In this document: positions 62,430 to 64,000 of the stretch, piece by piece
How positions within the stretch are numbered: the first letter of the stretch is position 1
How the letters are laid out: each line of letters begins with the position of its first letter
DNA from: Trichoplax adhaerens
Taxonomy: Eukaryota > Placozoa > Uniplacotomia > Trichoplacea > Trichoplacidae
Assembly: GCF_000150275.1 (NCBI RefSeq)
Contig: NW_002060948.1
Location: forward strand, 2,844,180 to 2,908,179
Length of the DNA stretch: 64,000 nucleotides
Reading direction: 5' to 3'
Notes under the pieces: model-generated
Databases searched by the model: none
What the model was told of the DNA's origin: nothing
Seen by the model: the letters and a program-made list of their open reading frames with translations, nothing else
Position numbers and translations under genes: made by a program

Positions 62430-64000
62430 GATTCAAATTGAATAGACCGTGAATCCGTTGGGCCTACTGGACCAAAGAGGTAGTAGCAGGGATTACAGTA
62501 AGTCAATTCTTCAATTGCTTTACGTTCAAAAAGAGAGTGTAGGTGATGATATACGGAGTTTCAAATTGATCTAAAAGAACGACAGAATATGTTGCCAGCC
62601 ACGAAAATGCAATGTCTACTTGCGAGCATGATCCAATGCTCGAAGGGAAAGCGGATTACTTAAAATTACACTTTAGTCGCCCGTCGCCTTGTCTAAAATA
62701 AGAAACATTTTGATATACAATACTGTGCTGTATTCATACAGTACAGTACAGTACAGTCTTTTCTTTCAGCAGTCTTGGTACTGTAAAGTCAGTACTGTAC
62801 TGCATACCGTACTCTACCGTATCTTGCAGTAATTACTGTAGAATCTCAGCTTGTGCTTTACTTCGCTATGAGGTAATGATCGAAAAAAAGTAAAGTAATC
62901 AAGTGGAAACAGTATCTTGTGGTAATTAGAATCTCAGCTTGTACTTTACTTCGCTATGAGGTAATGATTGGAAAAAAGTAAAGTAATCAAGTGGAAACAG
63001 TATCATGTACGGCAGTTTACCAGACTTTCACACCATTCTTTTAATATTCGAGTTGTAACTTAGAACTCACTATACTAGCAGTACAGTGTACAGTACTGTA
63101 CTGTACAAGAACTTGTAGTGAACGCGCATGACCTGACGTAATGCTTTTAAATATCATGTGTAAAAACAGGGAGTTACTGCAAGGAAAGAAAGAAAAATGA
63201 CTTTATCCGTTCTTAATGTTAGTCAATACAACGTGATTAGCAGTCCTGAACTCCATCTGATGTTACGATAAGTGTTGGCGAATGAACAAATTGATTCACC
63301 TAATTCTGCTAAAATGAGTGTCTGTGAGTACACCAGTCTACTGCAGTCTAGTGGTACAAAAGTCCTTAAATGCCCATATTGACGTCATAACTAAGAGGGG
63401 ACTGTTGGCGTTGCTATATTGTACGTGCAGGACGTAATACGCGCATCAAAAAGGCCTAGTAAGTCAATTGTGCACTCGTACTACAGCTAGCTATTAGGGA
63501 TTCACTACAGTTGAAATAAATCAAAATAGAATTGATTGAGTCTATGACTTGTATATATAAATAATACGATAGATCCAATGGATTCAACTATACGAGTATA
63601 ACTATTATTACGTGTAAGTAGTATTTATGAGATTGAACGCAACATCGCATCAAAATTACAATCATTCACAAGTGTAAAAAAATTGTATTTGTTTATTTAG
63701 TATTTAGTCTACAATTTTGACCTTAAATACAGTGATCAGGAATGATTAGATTTGTTAGTAGTTAGAAATTGACATGTAAAAGGTTAGTGGTTCTCACCTC
63801 TCAATTCATACTAGGTATTAATATTAACAATTTTAAATCGCCTCTGATAAATTAGAACTTAGGCTTCTCAATACTTGCATAGTTAAGCATGATGACGATC
63901 ACGATTGTTTCAATTGTTTTCGTCAAAGTAGTCTACATTTCTAATCAGATTATTTCATATCGAATCGATGTTTTCCTCTAGTCTTTCTGATACTACGCTA
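62430..64000. other. Upstream region of the alpha-arrestin gene
   Basis: About 1.6 kb without a coding frame. It contains TACTGTA-type clusters, the tandem duplication at 62820-63000, and otherwise featureless AT-rich sequence to the window end. Confidence 0.5.
62820..63004. repeat. Tandem duplication, unit about 88-93 bases
   Basis: Units 62820-62912 and 62913-63000 share GAATCTCAGCTTGTGCTTTA, CTTCGCTATGAGGTAATGAT, AAAAAAGTAAAGTAATCAAG and TGGAAACAGTATC, with only a few substitutions and a short indel near the start. A third copy begins (TATCATG) and breaks off. Confidence 0.92.

Overview
The window is animal nuclear DNA: AT-rich, with short GT-AG introns, mostly phase-conserved small exons, and one 50-base assembly gap (54226-54275). 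The gene set is metazoan: class B / adhesion-type GPCRs, a GPI-type trehalase, a trefoil-domain GH31 glucosidase, TAF10, FHAD1, FBXO31 and a PPxY alpha-arrestin. Human-like domain order combined with compact genes and low GC suggests an early-branching animal. A placozoan (Trichoplax or Hoilungia) is my best guess, but this is inference and not proven by the sequence alone.

Layout. 1-1065: a weak membrane-protein ORF. 1066-7646 (+) and 11256-17463 (+): a tandem pair of seven-transmembrane receptors with a SEA-like N-terminal region. Matching exons have the same lengths (155 and 76 bases) and phases, but only the first copy has a long cytoplasmic tail. A small cysteine-rich ORF lies between them at 9391-9564. 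18524-24699 (-): complete 13-exon trehalase (582 residues by my splice model). 26.3-27.3 kb: an LTR-like, relatively GC-rich island. 28126-40563 (-): type II membrane GH31 alpha-glucosidase with a trefoil domain (about 949 residues), split by an exceptional 6.6 kb first intron. 42578-44177 (+): TAF10, head-to-head with the glucosidase across 2 kb rich in direct repeats. 46707-55333 (+): FHAD1, at least 28 exons. 56666-57913 (-): intronless FBXO31. 59945-62429 (-): alpha-arrestin.

Functional links. Trehalase and the GH31 enzyme are neighbours on the same strand. Both look like surface-anchored digestive disaccharidases, one by a GPI tail and one by an N-terminal membrane anchor, which suits an animal that digests food outside the cell. 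The two receptors are a local duplication. FBXO31 (SCF ubiquitin ligase adaptor) and the PPPY-bearing arrestin (NEDD4-type ligase adaptor) are both ubiquitin-pathway genes, but I see no sign that their proximity matters.

Non-coding structure includes several decayed tandem duplications (periods of about 85-190 bases), a six-copy minisatellite of about 110 bases inside a trehalase intron, and a recurrent TACTGTA/TACAGTA motif that is densest near 41-43, 58.5 and 62.7 kb. Exon boundaries were assigned by eye from splice consensus, reading-frame continuity and family similarity. No alignment was run.
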